From positions 124,001 through 188,000 of the forward strand of contig JAEXOR010000011.1 in the NCBI GenBank assembly GCA_023439185.1: 64,000 nucleotides of DNA, written 5' to 3'. The DNA is from Bacillota bacterium (lineage in GTDB: Bacteria > Bacillota > Desulfotomaculia > Desulfotomaculales > Desulfallaceae). Shown piece after piece: positions 15,333 to 24,814 of the stretch. The notes beneath the pieces are model-generated. The model ran no database searches. It saw only the letters and a program-made list of their open reading frames with translations, and was not told the origin of the DNA. How positions within the stretch are numbered: position 1 is the first letter of the stretch; every line of letters starts with the position of its first letter. The position numbers and the translations under genes are program-made.

Positions 15333-16262
15333 TTAATTAATGACACTTCCTGCCGTTTTTATTCCGGTTTTTCGCTCGCTTTTGTAATATGTGGCCAGGC
15401 AGACCCCGGTGATGATCAAACCCGCGCCCAAAAGTTGCGGCAAACCGGGTCTCTCATGCAGCAACGCTCCCGCCAGCAGCATTGTCCACAGCGGCACCAG
15501 GTTAATATATATAGACGTTTTTCCTGCCCCCAAGGCTCTAATCCCGCTGTAGTACCAGTTAAATGCCAGCACTGAAGCGAAAACAGCCATATATGCTATG
15601 GCAATCCAGATGAAAGGTGAAATAGCGGCCCAATCAGAGTGTTCCGTAAGGGCCGCGGGTAGAAGCAGCACCGCTCCGATAATGCAAGCGTAAGTGACGG
15701 CAGCCAGCGGAGAGTATTTATCCATGGCCTTTTTACCGTATACCGAATACAGAGCCCAGGCAAGGGGCGCGCCCAGCATAATTAGATTCCCTTTATTAAA
15801 ACGCAGGTTATGCAGGATCTCCGGCGCGCCGCCGGTTACCACCAGCGCCACGCCGGATAAAGAAATCAGAATGCCAATCGCCTGGCGCAATGTAACTGTT
15901 TCACGTAAAATTATCGCGGCAATAATGGTAATGATCACAGGGTTGGCGGCTACAATCAGAGAACCGTTAATGGCAGTGGTATATTTCAGCCCGGTATAAA
16001 AAAAAGCGTTATGACCAAAAATTCCGGTCACGCCAAGAACAATCAAAAGCAACCAGTCATGGTTCCGCAAACGGACGGCCGGTTTTTCCTTCACCACCAG
16101 CAGCATGAACAATAAAACAGCCGCGAAAGCAAAGCGCAAAAAGGCCGTTGTTAATGGCGGAACCTCGGTCAAGGTAAACCGGGCCGCCACAAAGACCCCG
16201 CCCCACATCAGCGTTACGGCCACCAAACGCAGGTGTGCCCACAACAGGTTATTTGCCTCCAT
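15333..16262 (-). CDS. EamA/DMT family transporter
   Basis: 309-aa membrane protein with two EamA repeats (about 10-145 and 160-295) and about ten hydrophobic segments. Drug/metabolite transporters of this type export amino acids or small metabolites. ATG start behind GGGGGA. Its substrate cannot be read from the sequence. It is 21 nt from the MBL-fold gene and shares its orientation. Confidence 0.85.
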   Translation of the reverse strand: MEANNLLWAHLRLVAVTLMWGGVFVAARFTLTEVPPLTTAFLRFAFAAVLLFMLLVVKEKPAVRLRNHDWLLLIVLGVTGIFGHNAFFYTGLKYTTAINGSLIVAANPVIITIIAAIILRETVTLRQAIGILISLSGVALVVTGGAPEILHNLRFNKGNLIMLGAPLAWALYSVYGKKAMDKYSPLAAVTYACIIGAVLLLPAALTEHSDWAAISPFIWIAIAYMAVFASVLAFNWYYSGIRALGAGKTSIYINLVPLWTMLLAGALLHERPGLPQLLGAGLIITGVCLATYYKSERKTGIKTAGSVIN

Positions 16263-16283
16263 GTCAATCCCCCGTAAATACTG

Positions 16284-17183
16284 CTATACTGCCGTGGTCA
16301 GGGAAAAATATTGCCGGTTATCACGGTACAAAACGTCAATTTGCTTTTTGTCCAGCAGGTGGCCCAGGTAGGCCAGCACCGTAAGGTGCATCAGGTAATA
16401 CTGGCCCAGACCGCCGATACGCACGTTAAACCTGGCACAGGCCGTGGCCAGAATTTCCTCGGCGGTGCAGGGGCAGGTCAGCAGGGACAGGATATATTGT
16501 GTGGTTTCCTCAACCCGCCGGCGGTTGGCCGCCGTCACCAGCCGGATATCTTCCAGCAGAATCCCGTGGGCCGGCAGGAAATAGTTTTCCCGCCGCTGTT
16601 CCAACAGTTCAAAGGTCTCCATGGCCCGGTCAATACTGTAGTTTAAAGGGATACCGTGTTTATTCAACACCTCGGGGGCTATTACCGCGTCCGCGCAAAA
16701 CAGTACCCCGCCGGCGGCAACCCCGATTTGCCCCGGAGCATGGCCAGCCAGATCCACAATCTCCAACGCGCACCCGCCCACATCTTGCGGTCCGTTTTCC
16801 AGCACTCCGTCCACCCGGACACCGGGCGCAAGTAAAAATTTGTTATGCAGCGGCCGGGGCGGGCAGGCGCCGCCAAACAGATAAACCGGCTCCAGAATCG
16901 GGTTTTCCAGGATTGATTTTTCAAGGGCGTTGGCGTAAACTCGCGCGCCGGTGCTTTTAACCAGGTACGGCGCGCCGCCGCAGTGATCGGCATGGGCGTG
17001 GGTGATGATAATCCACTTCAGGGTGAGCCCGTTTTCATCCACCAGGCGCCGCACTTTCCTGGCCACACTGTCGTCAATGCCGGTGTCCACCAACAGCGCC
17101 TCCCGCCGTTCGTTCACTATCAGACCCATGTTTACCGGCGCGTCAATATAATAAATGTTGCCGGTAATCTGGTTTAATTTCAT
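16284..17183 (-). CDS. MBL-fold metallo-hydrolase
   Basis: 299-aa metallo-beta-lactamase-fold protein. The metal-binding HAHADHCGG motif is at about residues 62-70, with GHAPGQIG and further His/Asp ligands later. The C-terminal 60 residues resemble the winged-helix tail of glyoxalase-II/LACTB2-like proteins. It is 6 nt downstream of pyrF's coupled block on the same strand. Hydrolase of unknown substrate. Confidence 0.85.
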   Translation of the reverse strand: MKLNQITGNIYYIDAPVNMGLIVNERREALLVDTGIDDSVARKVRRLVDENGLTLKWIIITHAHADHCGGAPYLVKSTGARVYANALEKSILENPILEPVYLFGGACPPRPLHNKFLLAPGVRVDGVLENGPQDVGGCALEIVDLAGHAPGQIGVAAGGVLFCADAVIAPEVLNKHGIPLNYSIDRAMETFELLEQRRENYFLPAHGILLEDIRLVTAANRRRVEETTQYILSLLTCPCTAEEILATACARFNVRIGGLGQYYLMHLTVLAYLGHLLDKKQIDVLYRDNRQYFSLTTAV

Positions 17184-17189
17184 TATCGT

Positions 17190-17906
17190 TCACCTCACCG
17201 TTATTTCCACGTTAATAGCCCTGGCGGCGGCCACCGGGTCTGGCGCGCCGGTTACCGGCCGGCCGATAACAATATAATCAGCGCCGGCGCGCACCGCTTC
17301 AGCCGGCGTCATTACCCGGCGCTGGTCGCCGGTGGCGGCTCCGGCGGGCCTGATCCCCGGAGTAATAATTTTAAAATCCCGGCCGCAGGCCTCCCGAACA
17401 AGGGAAATTTCCCGGGGCGAACAGACCACCCCGTCCAGGCCCGCTTCTTTGGCCAGCAGCGCCCAGTCCCGCACCCGGTCTTCAATCACGCCCGGCAAGC
17501 CGATGTCATTGTTAAAAGCCTGTTGATCAATACTGGTCAGCACCGTCACGGCAATCACCATGGGCGCGGGCACGCCGTATTTTCTGGCTTCTTGGGCGGC
17601 GGACTCCCGGGCGGCCCGCATCATATCCTTGCCCCCCGCCGCGTGAACATTGATGATGGCGGCGCCATAGCGCGTCAGCACCCCGGCGGCCCGGCCCACG
17701 GTATTGGGGATATCGTGCAGCTTAAGGTCCAGAAACACCCCGGCTCCAACCGTGGTGATATCACTAATGATACCGGGTCCTGCGGCATAAAACAGTTCCA
17801 TGCCCACTTTAAACAGCGCGACCTGTCCGGCCAGTTTATTTACCAGTTCCATGGCCCGAACCCGGCTGTCCACATCCAGGGCGACGATTAGTTTTTCCTC
17901 AGCCAT
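17190..17906 (-). CDS. pyrF: orotidine 5'-phosphate decarboxylase
   Basis: 238-aa PyrF, started at ATG 17906 behind GGAGATG, the normal family length. LIVALDVDS and the catalytic FLDLKLHDIPNT motif (Asp-x-Lys-x-x-Asp) are intact, and the C-terminal ADYIVIGRPVTGA binds phosphate. It makes UMP from OMP. It is separated by about 7 kb from the other pyr genes and follows the lar genes instead; no PyrR site is visible here. pyrE is not in the window. Confidence 0.95.
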   Translation of the reverse strand: MAEEKLIVALDVDSRVRAMELVNKLAGQVALFKVGMELFYAAGPGIISDITTVGAGVFLDLKLHDIPNTVGRAAGVLTRYGAAIINVHAAGGKDMMRAARESAAQEARKYGVPAPMVIAVTVLTSIDQQAFNNDIGLPGVIEDRVRDWALLAKEAGLDGVVCSPREISLVREACGRDFKIITPGIRPAGAATGDQRRVMTPAEAVRAGADYIVIGRPVTGAPDPVAAARAINVEITVR

Positions 17907-17929
17907 ACCTTTCATCTCCAAAACGCTTT

Positions 17930-18745
17930 TTAGTTATTATTTAAGATGGCTTCGTTCATGCTGCCGGTGCGATACCCTTGTAAATCCACGGCCACATAAG
18001 TAAAGCCCGTTTCCTTCAGGCGGGCGGTAATTTCAGCGGCATTGGCCAATAACCCGGCGATCTCCCCGCCCGGCACCTCAATTCGGGCCAAATCCCCGTG
18101 GCTCCTTACCCGCACCTGCGTGTAGCCCCGCCGTTGCATAAAAATTTCCGCCTCGGCCACCCTGCGCAGCGCCCCGGCGGTAATGCGCGTACCATAGGGG
18201 AATCGGGACGCCAGACAGGCCGCCGAAGGCTTTTCGGCGGTGGACAGCCCCAACCGCCGGGACAGGCCGCGGATATCGGCCTTGCTAAGACCGGCTTCGT
18301 GCAAAGGACTTTTAACGCCCAGTTCCCGGGCCGCCCTGATACCGGGCCGGTAATCGCCGTCATCGTCGGCGTTCACCCCGTCCAGCACATCTGTATAGCT
18401 ATGCTCCCGGGCCAGATCAAATAAAAGGCCCATGAGTTTTTTCTTGCAGTAATAACAGCGCAGCGTGGTATTGGCCATAAACTCCTCGTCCTGCAGCGGA
18501 TTGATATCCACAACCAGGTGCTTAACCCCGGCAGCAGCGGCAAACCGCACTGCTTCATCCACCTCGCCGGGCGGGTTGACCATCGAATTGAAGGTGACGG
18601 CCAGCACTTGATCGCCCAGGGTGTCCGCCGCAACTTTTAAAAGCAGGGCGCTGTCCGCCCCGCCGGAAAAAGCGATCACCGCTCCGGGGAATCCGGAAAT
18701 AATCTTTTGCAGCCGGGCCAGTTTTTCATCAAGCAAAGCAGTCAT
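17930..18745 (-). CDS. larE: ATP-dependent sacrificial sulfur transferase LarE
   Basis: 271-aa LarE, started at ATG 18745, 9 nt after GGGGAGA. The PP-loop SGGADS is at residues 27-32. C177 in SAACLASRFPYG matches the sacrificial cysteine (Cys176) of the Lactobacillus enzyme. C97 and C100 (CYYC) add a trio of the type reported to hold a [4Fe-4S] cluster in some LarE proteins, which would allow catalytic rather than sacrificial sulfur transfer. It inserts sulfur into the nickel-pincer nucleotide precursor. Confidence 0.9.
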   Translation of the reverse strand: MTALLDEKLARLQKIISGFPGAVIAFSGGADSALLLKVAADTLGDQVLAVTFNSMVNPPGEVDEAVRFAAAAGVKHLVVDINPLQDEEFMANTTLRCYYCKKKLMGLLFDLAREHSYTDVLDGVNADDDGDYRPGIRAARELGVKSPLHEAGLSKADIRGLSRRLGLSTAEKPSAACLASRFPYGTRITAGALRRVAEAEIFMQRRGYTQVRVRSHGDLARIEVPGGEIAGLLANAAEITARLKETGFTYVAVDLQGYRTGSMNEAILNNN

Positions 18746-18767
18746 GTCGCCCAATCTCCCCGCGCTT

Positions 18768-19493
18768 TTATTCAGCCTGTGCACCGATAATCAGCCGCAA
18801 CAGGTTCGGGCGATCGTACTCCCTTTTACCCGCGCCATACCCGACCCGGCTGACCCGCATTAAAGGCATTGTTCCACAGCCGCTGCTTAAAGTAACGGCC
18901 AGGGCCGCCCCGGTGGGAGTGACCAGTTCCATTTCCACGTCCACACCGTATACGGAGAGCCGCCCACCCGCAAGAATTCCCAGAGCGGCCGGCGCCGGCG
19001 ACGGCATTACTCCGTGGGCGCACCTGATAAATCCCCGTCCCATAGGCAAAGGAGACACAAGTACCCTGTCCACGCCCAGCATATGCAGCCCCAGCACGGT
19101 ACCCACCACATCAATGATGGCGTCCACCGCTCCTACCTCGTGGAAATGAATTTTTTCCGGCGTGGTGGCGTGGATTTTCGCCTCGGCCCGGGCCAGGTTT
19201 TCAAATACCGCCTTGCTGGTATTCCTGACTTGGTCCGGCAGTCCGCCGGAATCAATAATTTGTTTAATCTCCCCCAGGCCTCGTTCCGGCTGGGCGGAAG
19301 TCAGTTCAACATGGACGCTGACCGCGGAAATCCCGTTGCGCAAAACTCTATCCCGGCGCAGTGCATAACCTTCCACGGGCAGGCCGCCGAGCATTTGCCG
19401 CCAGGCGTCGAAATCAACGCCCGCATCAACCAGCGCACCCAGACACATATCACCGCTGATGCCGGAAAAACAATCAAAGTAAGCCGTATTCAT
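18768..19493 (-). CDS. larC: LarC N-terminal domain (LarC1) only
   Basis: 241-aa LarC1-type protein. The ATG at 19493 overlaps the larB stop as ATGA and starts MNTAYFDCFSGISGDM, the family N-terminus. EKIHFHEVGAVDAIIDVVG is a metal-ligand segment. The frame ends right after the YDRPNLLRLIIGAQAE segment, where LarC normally continues into LarC2, the CTP-binding nickel-insertion domain. larE follows within 22 nt, leaving no room for LarC2. Either LarC2 is elsewhere or this LarC is not fully functional. Confidence 0.85.
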   Translation of the reverse strand: MNTAYFDCFSGISGDMCLGALVDAGVDFDAWRQMLGGLPVEGYALRRDRVLRNGISAVSVHVELTSAQPERGLGEIKQIIDSGGLPDQVRNTSKAVFENLARAEAKIHATTPEKIHFHEVGAVDAIIDVVGTVLGLHMLGVDRVLVSPLPMGRGFIRCAHGVMPSPAPAALGILAGGRLSVYGVDVEMELVTPTGAALAVTLSSGCGTMPLMRVSRVGYGAGKREYDRPNLLRLIIGAQAE

Positions 19494-20254
19494 GCCCCGT
19501 CCTCCACAACCATCCGGGTGATGGCGCTGGCCAGGGCCGCCGCTCCGAAACCGTTGTCTATATTTACCACACCGACGCCGGAAGCGCAACTGTTCAACAT
19601 GGCAAGGAGCGCCGACAGCCCGTTGAAGCCGGCGCCGTAACCCACGCTGGTGGGTACCGCGATGACGGGTTTTTCCGTCAGGCCGCCCACCACGCTGGCC
19701 AGCGCGCCCTCCATGCCCGCCGCCACGATTAAAACATGCGCCCATTCGATCAGATCCAGCTTATCAAACAGCCGGTGGATACCGGCCACGCCGACGTCGT
19801 AACACCGCCGGACATGGTTGCCCATTACTTCGGCTGTTATCACGGCTTCTTCGGCCACGGGAATGTCGGAGGTGCCGGCGCTCATTACCAGTACCTTGCC
19901 CCTAGCGGGAGCCGTTTCCCCCCGCCGGACCACGATGGTGCGGCCAAGCTGGGAATACTCGGCATCCGGAAATACCTGTCTCACCGCCTCGTAAACATCG
20001 AGTCCGGCCCGGGTACCCAGGACGACCCGGTTATTGCCGCATAATTTTTTGTATATTTCCACTACCTGCTCCACGGTTTTGCCCTGGCAGAAAACAACCT
20101 CGGGAAAGCCTTGGCGTACAGCCCGGTGATGATCAATTTTGGCAAAACCAAGGTCCTCGTAAGGCAGGCTTTTTAACCGGGTCAGCGCCGCGTCCACGTC
20201 CAGGTCCCGGTTTTTTACCGCTTCCAATATATTGCGAAGCTCGTTTTTAGTCAC
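19490..20254 (-). CDS. larB: LarB, nicotinic acid adenine dinucleotide carboxylase/hydrolase
   Basis: 254-aa LarB. The AIR-carboxylase-like C-terminal half has VMSAGTSDIPVAEEA and the AAGMEGALASVVGG segment; the N-terminal part has the family's YEDLGFAKIDHHR. LarB carboxylates and hydrolyses NaAD in the first step of nickel-pincer cofactor synthesis. First gene of larB-larC-larE; the racemase larA is not in the window. Confidence 0.92.
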   Translation of the reverse strand: MTKNELRNILEAVKNRDLDVDAALTRLKSLPYEDLGFAKIDHHRAVRQGFPEVVFCQGKTVEQVVEIYKKLCGNNRVVLGTRAGLDVYEAVRQVFPDAEYSQLGRTIVVRRGETAPARGKVLVMSAGTSDIPVAEEAVITAEVMGNHVRRCYDVGVAGIHRLFDKLDLIEWAHVLIVAAGMEGALASVVGGLTEKPVIAVPTSVGYGAGFNGLSALLAMLNSCASGVGVVNIDNGFGAAALASAITRMVVEDGA

Positions 20255-20341
20255 AACAGCGCTCCCCTGTCAACCGTTTCCCTTTTTGCAAAAGGCATGT
20301 CTTTTATAATATAGTCTTACTTCCCTTTACTATCAAGTGTC

Positions 20342-20380
20342 AAAAAACAAACCACCTTCCGTCGCACAGACAGAAAGTGG
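20342..20380 (-). terminator. rho-independent terminator of the PNPOx-like gene
   Basis: Minus strand stem CCACTTTCTGTC paired with GACGGAAGGTGG (one G-U pair and one mismatch), followed by TTTGTTTTTTG. Confidence 0.75.
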
Positions 20381-20398
20381 CTACATCAAAACGAATAA

Positions 20399-20797
20399 TT
20401 AGAATTCAATTCTCTCAAAGTTCCCTTGCATATCAGCGATTTCGGCCACGCCGTCCCGGATATAGAAAACAGCCATGGTCAAGCCGCTTTTTTCATTATA
20501 AATATTTCTTAAATGGGGCATTGTTTCAAATGCTTTGGCCAAAGCATCCGCGCTGTCGTCAAAAACAGCGGTGCCGCTGATCCTAATCCACTGCCGCTGG
20601 GCGCTGACGGTGCAAATCTCCACGTTGGGATTGGCGGCCACCTGTTTGTATGATTGTTTATGCTTGCCCATGCCGAAGTACAGCTTGCCTTTGTATTCCA
20701 TAAAGAAACCAAAGGGCCTGACTTTGGGCTTGTCTCCATCTACGGAAGCAAAATAAAAAACGGGATTTTCAGTTAGGAATTGCAGTACTTTTTCCAT
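20399..20797 (-). CDS. pyridoxamine 5'-phosphate oxidase-like flavoprotein
   Basis: 132-aa split-barrel flavin-binding protein. It contains the family's KVRPFGFFMEYKGKLYFGMGKHKQ and QRQWIRISGTAVFDD segments. Clostridial members bind FMN or other flavins and act as small reductases or oxidases; true PNP oxidase activity is unlikely at this length. Monocistronic, with its own terminator. ATG start behind AGGTGGGGG. Confidence 0.8.
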   Translation of the reverse strand: MEKVLQFLTENPVFYFASVDGDKPKVRPFGFFMEYKGKLYFGMGKHKQSYKQVAANPNVEICTVSAQRQWIRISGTAVFDDSADALAKAFETMPHLRNIYNEKSGLTMAVFYIRDGVAEIADMQGNFERIEF

Positions 20798-20817
20798 TCC
20801 CCCACCTCATTAATTTA

Positions 20818-20850
20818 GGGTCAGGCTTAAACCAACTTAAACCTGACCCC
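20818..20850. repeat. inverted repeat GGGTCAGG / CCTGACCC
   Basis: GGGTCAGG at 20818-20825 and CCTGACCC at 20842-20849 flank an A/T-rich middle containing TTAA twice. A related half, AAGTCTGACCCC, lies at 34694. It separates the PNPOx-like and carbonic anhydrase genes and may be a terminator or a dispersed repeat. Confidence 0.55.
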
Positions 20851-20893
20851 ATTATATCAAACGTCACAAATACATCAAATGCTATTTGATTAT

Positions 20894-21439
20894 TTAATTC
20901 TCCCGCAACAGAGACAGAGTCTTGCTATCCATACTGTAGAACATGGGGGCGACCAGGATTTTGGGATACCGGCTGCGTATCCTCTTGGCTTCGCTTAAAA
21001 CAAAATCTATTTCATTGCCGATTTCAAACATAGGCGCGAAATGCATGAAATGTTCTTCGGCCATTTCACCGTCCCAACCCGCATTTTCAACCATGCCGCG
21101 GACAAATTTCTCTTTTTTGGATATCAGGTTGACCATGCCGCAGTTGTCGTGACCGATTAGCGCTATCGCACCGACACCGCCTATGGCGATGGCGTATGAT
21201 ACTTTAAACTCGCTGTAACGAAGATTGCCGCCTCCGGTGCGCATGATATAGGCGAAATTATCCGGAATCCGCAGATGCTTCCGGTAATCCATGCACATAC
21301 CGATTAAAAGCTCGGCATGCTTGTATGTATCGCCGGGATAGGCAAGATTGTGGTATTTCAGCAGGCGCTCAATTGAAGTGTCGCGATACTCCGGAAAAAT
21401 ATCCTCAACAGAATTAACAGGAACTATATATCTATCCAT
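20894..21439 (-). CDS. beta-carbonic anhydrase-like protein
   Basis: 181 aa from ATG 21439, 9 nt after AAGGGGAGA. The Cys-x-Asp-x-Arg dyad (CMDYR) and the His-x2-Cys pair (GHDNC) provide the zinc ligands of beta-carbonic anhydrase. The middle RTGGGNLRYSEFKVSYAIA matches the family. It may interconvert CO2 and bicarbonate, useful for carboxylation and for the carbamoyl-phosphate pathway encoded nearby. Confidence 0.8.
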   Translation of the reverse strand: MDRYIVPVNSVEDIFPEYRDTSIERLLKYHNLAYPGDTYKHAELLIGMCMDYRKHLRIPDNFAYIMRTGGGNLRYSEFKVSYAIAIGGVGAIALIGHDNCGMVNLISKKEKFVRGMVENAGWDGEMAEEHFMHFAPMFEIGNEIDFVLSEAKRIRSRYPKILVAPMFYSMDSKTLSLLREN

Positions 21440-21693
21440 GTTCTCATCTCCCCTTGACATAGTTTAAACCCGTAATTTGTGCCATTTTTCACTTCCACCG
21501 GAATCCAGAGTCTTTTAATTTGTGATTTATTTTACATTCATTTTACAATAAAACCAGGCTGACTGAAAGTACTTTTTGTCACTACAGCAAACTTTTATTT
21601 AATTCCGGCATTCCCTTAATAAAATTGATTTCTGTGTTCTGGTTAATATAAAACCAGGCCTGATTGTTGAGGGGCACTTCCGGGGGGGTGCTT

Positions 21694-23049
21694 ATGGCTG
21701 CCACATCCGAAGACCAAATGATCTTGGAGATTATCAAACACTTGAAAGAACGCAACCTGAAGGACTTTAACTCGCTGCTGGAGGAACTGCAGCCTTACGA
21801 CCAGGCCCGACTTTATTTAAACCTGCCTGAAAAACACCGGACGCGCTTTCTAACGCTGGCCAATGCCGAACAACTGGCCGACTTGATTCAGGAACTGGAG
21901 CAAGGCCGGCAGCTGGAGATTTTAAATAAACTGGGCCTTGAAAAGGCAAGTCGCATCATGGACTTGATGGACAATGACGACCTGGCCACACTATTGGGCG
22001 GGCTGTCCAGGGAAGAAACCGAAACTTTTCTCTCGGTAATGAAAAAAGAAGAGTCCAGAATAGTAATGGATATTCTGGAGCACCCCCCGGAAACGGCGGG
22101 GCGGTTAATGACCAACCGTTACGTTTGGATACCGGTCCATTATACCGTGGGTGAAACGGTCAACAAGCTCAAGTCGTTTGCGGAAATAGCGGAAACCATA
22201 AACTACCTGTACGTTATCGACAGTGACAAAAAACTGGTGGGGGTGGTATCATACCGTGATTTGCTCCTGGCCGGCACCGGTGAAAAGATCAGCGACATCA
22301 TGTTTACCCGGGTTATCTCGGTACCGGTGGACACGGACCAGGAGGACGTGGCCCGGATCATCGAACGTTATGATTTTCTGGCCGTGCCGGTGGTGGAAGA
22401 AAACAATGTTCTGGTGGGCATTGTCACCGTGGACGATGTTCTGGATGTCATCATTAAGGAAGCCGACGAGGATATCGGAAAATTATCCGCCACCGGCAAT
22501 ACTATCGATTTCGATACCAGGGCCTGGACAGCCGCCCGCCGCCGTTTGCCGTGGCTGGTTTTACTGTTGCTGCTCGGACTTATATCCGGCAGTATCATCA
22601 GTGTTTTTGATGACACGCTGCAGCAGGTGGTGGCCCTGGCTTTCTTTATGCCCATGATCGCCGGCATGACCGGAAATACCGGCACGCAATCGCTGGCGGT
22701 GGTGGTAAGAGGCCTTGTTTCCCGGGACATCAATAAAAACACCGCCCTGCGGCTGGTGATGAGGGAGTTGGGTGTGGGTATTATCATCGGCGCCACCTGC
22801 GGTGTATTAATTGCTGTTATCGCTTACCTCTGGCTTGGTAATCCCGTCCTCGGCCTGGTGGTGGGCAGTTCTCTGCTGATAACGCTGATTATCGGCACCC
22901 TGGCGGGTACCGTGATACCGCTGCTGGTATATAAAATGAAAATCGACCCCGCCGTGGCTTCGGGGCCGTTGATCACAACTCTGAACGATGTCTTCTCCCT
23001 TACGGTGTACTTTGGCGTAGCCACATTTTTCATTGCCTACCTGGTGTAA
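21694..23049 (+). CDS. mgtE: MgtE magnesium transporter
   Basis: About 451 aa from ATG 21694, behind a G-rich site; an in-frame TTG lies 30 nt upstream. Order: N-terminal helical MgtE_N domain (about 10-120), two CBS domains (about 125-245) for Mg2+ sensing, then five membrane helices (about 275-450) with the pore-lining MPMIAGMTGNTGTQSLAV and the ASGPLITTLND segments. Imports Mg2+. The 250-nt upstream gap shows no M-box riboswitch. Confidence 0.93.
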   Translation: MAATSEDQMILEIIKHLKERNLKDFNSLLEELQPYDQARLYLNLPEKHRTRFLTLANAEQLADLIQELEQGRQLEILNKLGLEKASRIMDLMDNDDLATLLGGLSREETETFLSVMKKEESRIVMDILEHPPETAGRLMTNRYVWIPVHYTVGETVNKLKSFAEIAETINYLYVIDSDKKLVGVVSYRDLLLAGTGEKISDIMFTRVISVPVDTDQEDVARIIERYDFLAVPVVEENNVLVGIVTVDDVLDVIIKEADEDIGKLSATGNTIDFDTRAWTAARRRLPWLVLLLLLGLISGSIISVFDDTLQQVVALAFFMPMIAGMTGNTGTQSLAVVVRGLVSRDINKNTALRLVMRELGVGIIIGATCGVLIAVIAYLWLGNPVLGLVVGSSLLITLIIGTLAGTVIPLLVYKMKIDPAVASGPLITTLNDVFSLTVYFGVATFFIAYLV

Positions 23050-23075
23050 TAAACAGGCTTTGGCGGGGTTTGGAA

Positions 23076-23990
23076 TCAACCCCCCTGGTTCGGACTTACT
23101 CCGACCTCACCGACACCGGGTTTTTCCGTTGTAACAACCAGCAGCGAGCCCGCTAAAACACCAATGCCGCCAGCCATTTGCAGCCAACTCAATTGCTCAT
23201 TAAAAAGCAGCGCGGAAAATCCGATAGTAGTAAGAGGTTCCACCATACTCAAAATTGAGGCCTTGGTGGGGCCGATTAATGAGATGCCTTTAAAAAAAGA
23301 AAATACGGCCAACACGGTTGAAAACCCTACCATACCCGCTAAAGACATCCACGCCACGGGCTGCATGTTAAAGTTTAAAGAACCCTGCGTCACACCAATG
23401 ATCAGCAGCGAAAAAGAAGCAAAGGTTGTAACCAGGGCACTGGCGGCAATAACCGGCAATTGTGTTAAAACACGCTTTCCCAAAACAATATAACAGGAAT
23501 AAACCATCCCGGCGCAGCCGGCCAGCATTACCCCTCTGGCGTTGAACCCGCTGGAATCGCCGCCCAAGACCATAGTTAAGCCAATTAGCGATATCAAAAT
23601 GGAAATGATGATTTTTCCGGTTAATGACTCTTTATAAAAGATTGATGACAGCAAAGCCACAAAAACCGGGTAAGCGCAAAAAATCAAAACTGCCAAAGAG
23701 GCCGGAATGTACTGTACCGAGGCAAAATAGAAACTCGACTGTAGCATATAAAAAATTCCGCCCATTACCGCCAACAGGCATAATATTGTTTTGGTCGGCT
23801 TTAATTCTATTTTTTTATTGGTTAACAGGATCACCCAAAAACAAATCGCAGCCAGTAAAAAACGCAGAAAAAGAAGGGTGGTTACATTCGCCCCACCCTG
23901 GTAAGCATAAAGCGCAAAAACGGGAAGCAGGCCAAAACCTACGGCCGATATAAAAGCAAGGATTACACCGATATAGTATTGTTTGGACAA
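23076..23990 (-). CDS. EamA/DMT family transporter
   Basis: 304-aa integral membrane protein with two EamA repeats and about ten hydrophobic helices. TTG start behind GGGG. Convergent with mgtE, 26 nt apart. It shares only the general fold with the DMT protein at 15.3 kb and is not an obvious duplicate. Substrate unknown. Confidence 0.85.
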   Translation of the reverse strand: MSKQYYIGVILAFISAVGFGLLPVFALYAYQGGANVTTLLFLRFLLAAICFWVILLTNKKIELKPTKTILCLLAVMGGIFYMLQSSFYFASVQYIPASLAVLIFCAYPVFVALLSSIFYKESLTGKIIISILISLIGLTMVLGGDSSGFNARGVMLAGCAGMVYSCYIVLGKRVLTQLPVIAASALVTTFASFSLLIIGVTQGSLNFNMQPVAWMSLAGMVGFSTVLAVFSFFKGISLIGPTKASILSMVEPLTTIGFSALLFNEQLSWLQMAGGIGVLAGSLLVVTTEKPGVGEVGVSPNQGG

Positions 23991-24076
23991 TGTTTTTTCC
24001 CCGCGCCAATTTTATCTTATTTCGATTTTATTCCAAAGAAGCCGGTTTTTAAAGCATCATTATAAAAATACTTTCT

Positions 24077-24781
24077 TTAATGTTTGATTTCTATCCCGCC
24101 CATCACGGCTGTGCCCCTGATGACCAATTTTTTGCCGTCCTCAAAAGTACCTGACTGCAAAAACCTGCGGCTGGCGAGCAGACCACCGCTTTCTTCAGCC
24201 AAAAAATCTATGCCGCCCAGTATGGCGGTACCCTCAAACTCAACCTCGAGACCGGCGGGCACCCGGATATCAATCCCGCCCATTACGGCGGTAAGATTCA
24301 GTTCAACAAGTTCTTCCGGAATACTGGCCACCGTCATATCTATATCCGCCCCGCCCATGAAGGCTATAAAACTGCCGCTTTCCAGTTTCCAACCCGGACT
24401 TTTCAGGTTAATACCGCTCATCACCGCAAAATGAGCACCGCCGGATGTCTTCAACGGACCCCTGAGCAGGCTCCAACCGATGAAAATGACAATCAAAGGG
24501 AACAATACCTTCCAAACCGCCGTAACATCAAATTCATAATAACCCAGGTTGCGGCTCAAAAACAAAGCACCCAGGCCCAACAGAATTATACCGCTGATGA
24601 TACCGCCGAAGTTGTTTTTGCCGGTCTTTCGTCTGAATGAATCGGCACCCCAGATTATTAACAGCACAGGCCAGTAAGTTACAATTAATTTACCTATATT
24701 TATATCAGCCAAACCCAAATTTTTTAACAACCATAACAACCCGATGGCTATAATAATCAGGCCCGTTAATTTTGGCTGCAT
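24077..24781 (-). CDS. LiaF-like membrane protein (DUF5668 + C-terminal repeat domain)
   Basis: 234 aa. Four short hydrophobic helices in the first 110 residues (LTGLIIIAIGLLWLLKNLG and three more) are followed by a soluble beta-rich domain with three echoes of A-V/I-M/L-G-G-I-D/E-I. This is the toast-rack fold of LiaF/cell-wall-active antibiotic response proteins. LiaF-type proteins repress a LiaRS two-component system; no LiaRS genes are beside it. ATG start behind AAGGAGCG. Confidence 0.8.
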   Translation of the reverse strand: MQPKLTGLIIIAIGLLWLLKNLGLADINIGKLIVTYWPVLLIIWGADSFRRKTGKNNFGGIISGIILLGLGALFLSRNLGYYEFDVTAVWKVLFPLIVIFIGWSLLRGPLKTSGGAHFAVMSGINLKSPGWKLESGSFIAFMGGADIDMTVASIPEELVELNLTAVMGGIDIRVPAGLEVEFEGTAILGGIDFLAEESGGLLASRRFLQSGTFEDGKKLVIRGTAVMGGIEIKH

Positions 24782-24814
24782 TTTAAAAAATCGCTCCTTG
24801 AGGCGGAAAACAGG

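Noticed and set aside
19494..19745. N-terminal extension of LarC into larB
   Set aside because: It runs through larB in another frame and has Arg/Gly-rich noise; the ATG at 19493 has the ATGA coupling.
21440..21693. M-box magnesium riboswitch before mgtE
   Set aside because: No M-box motif is visible; the region is A/T-rich without long paired stems.
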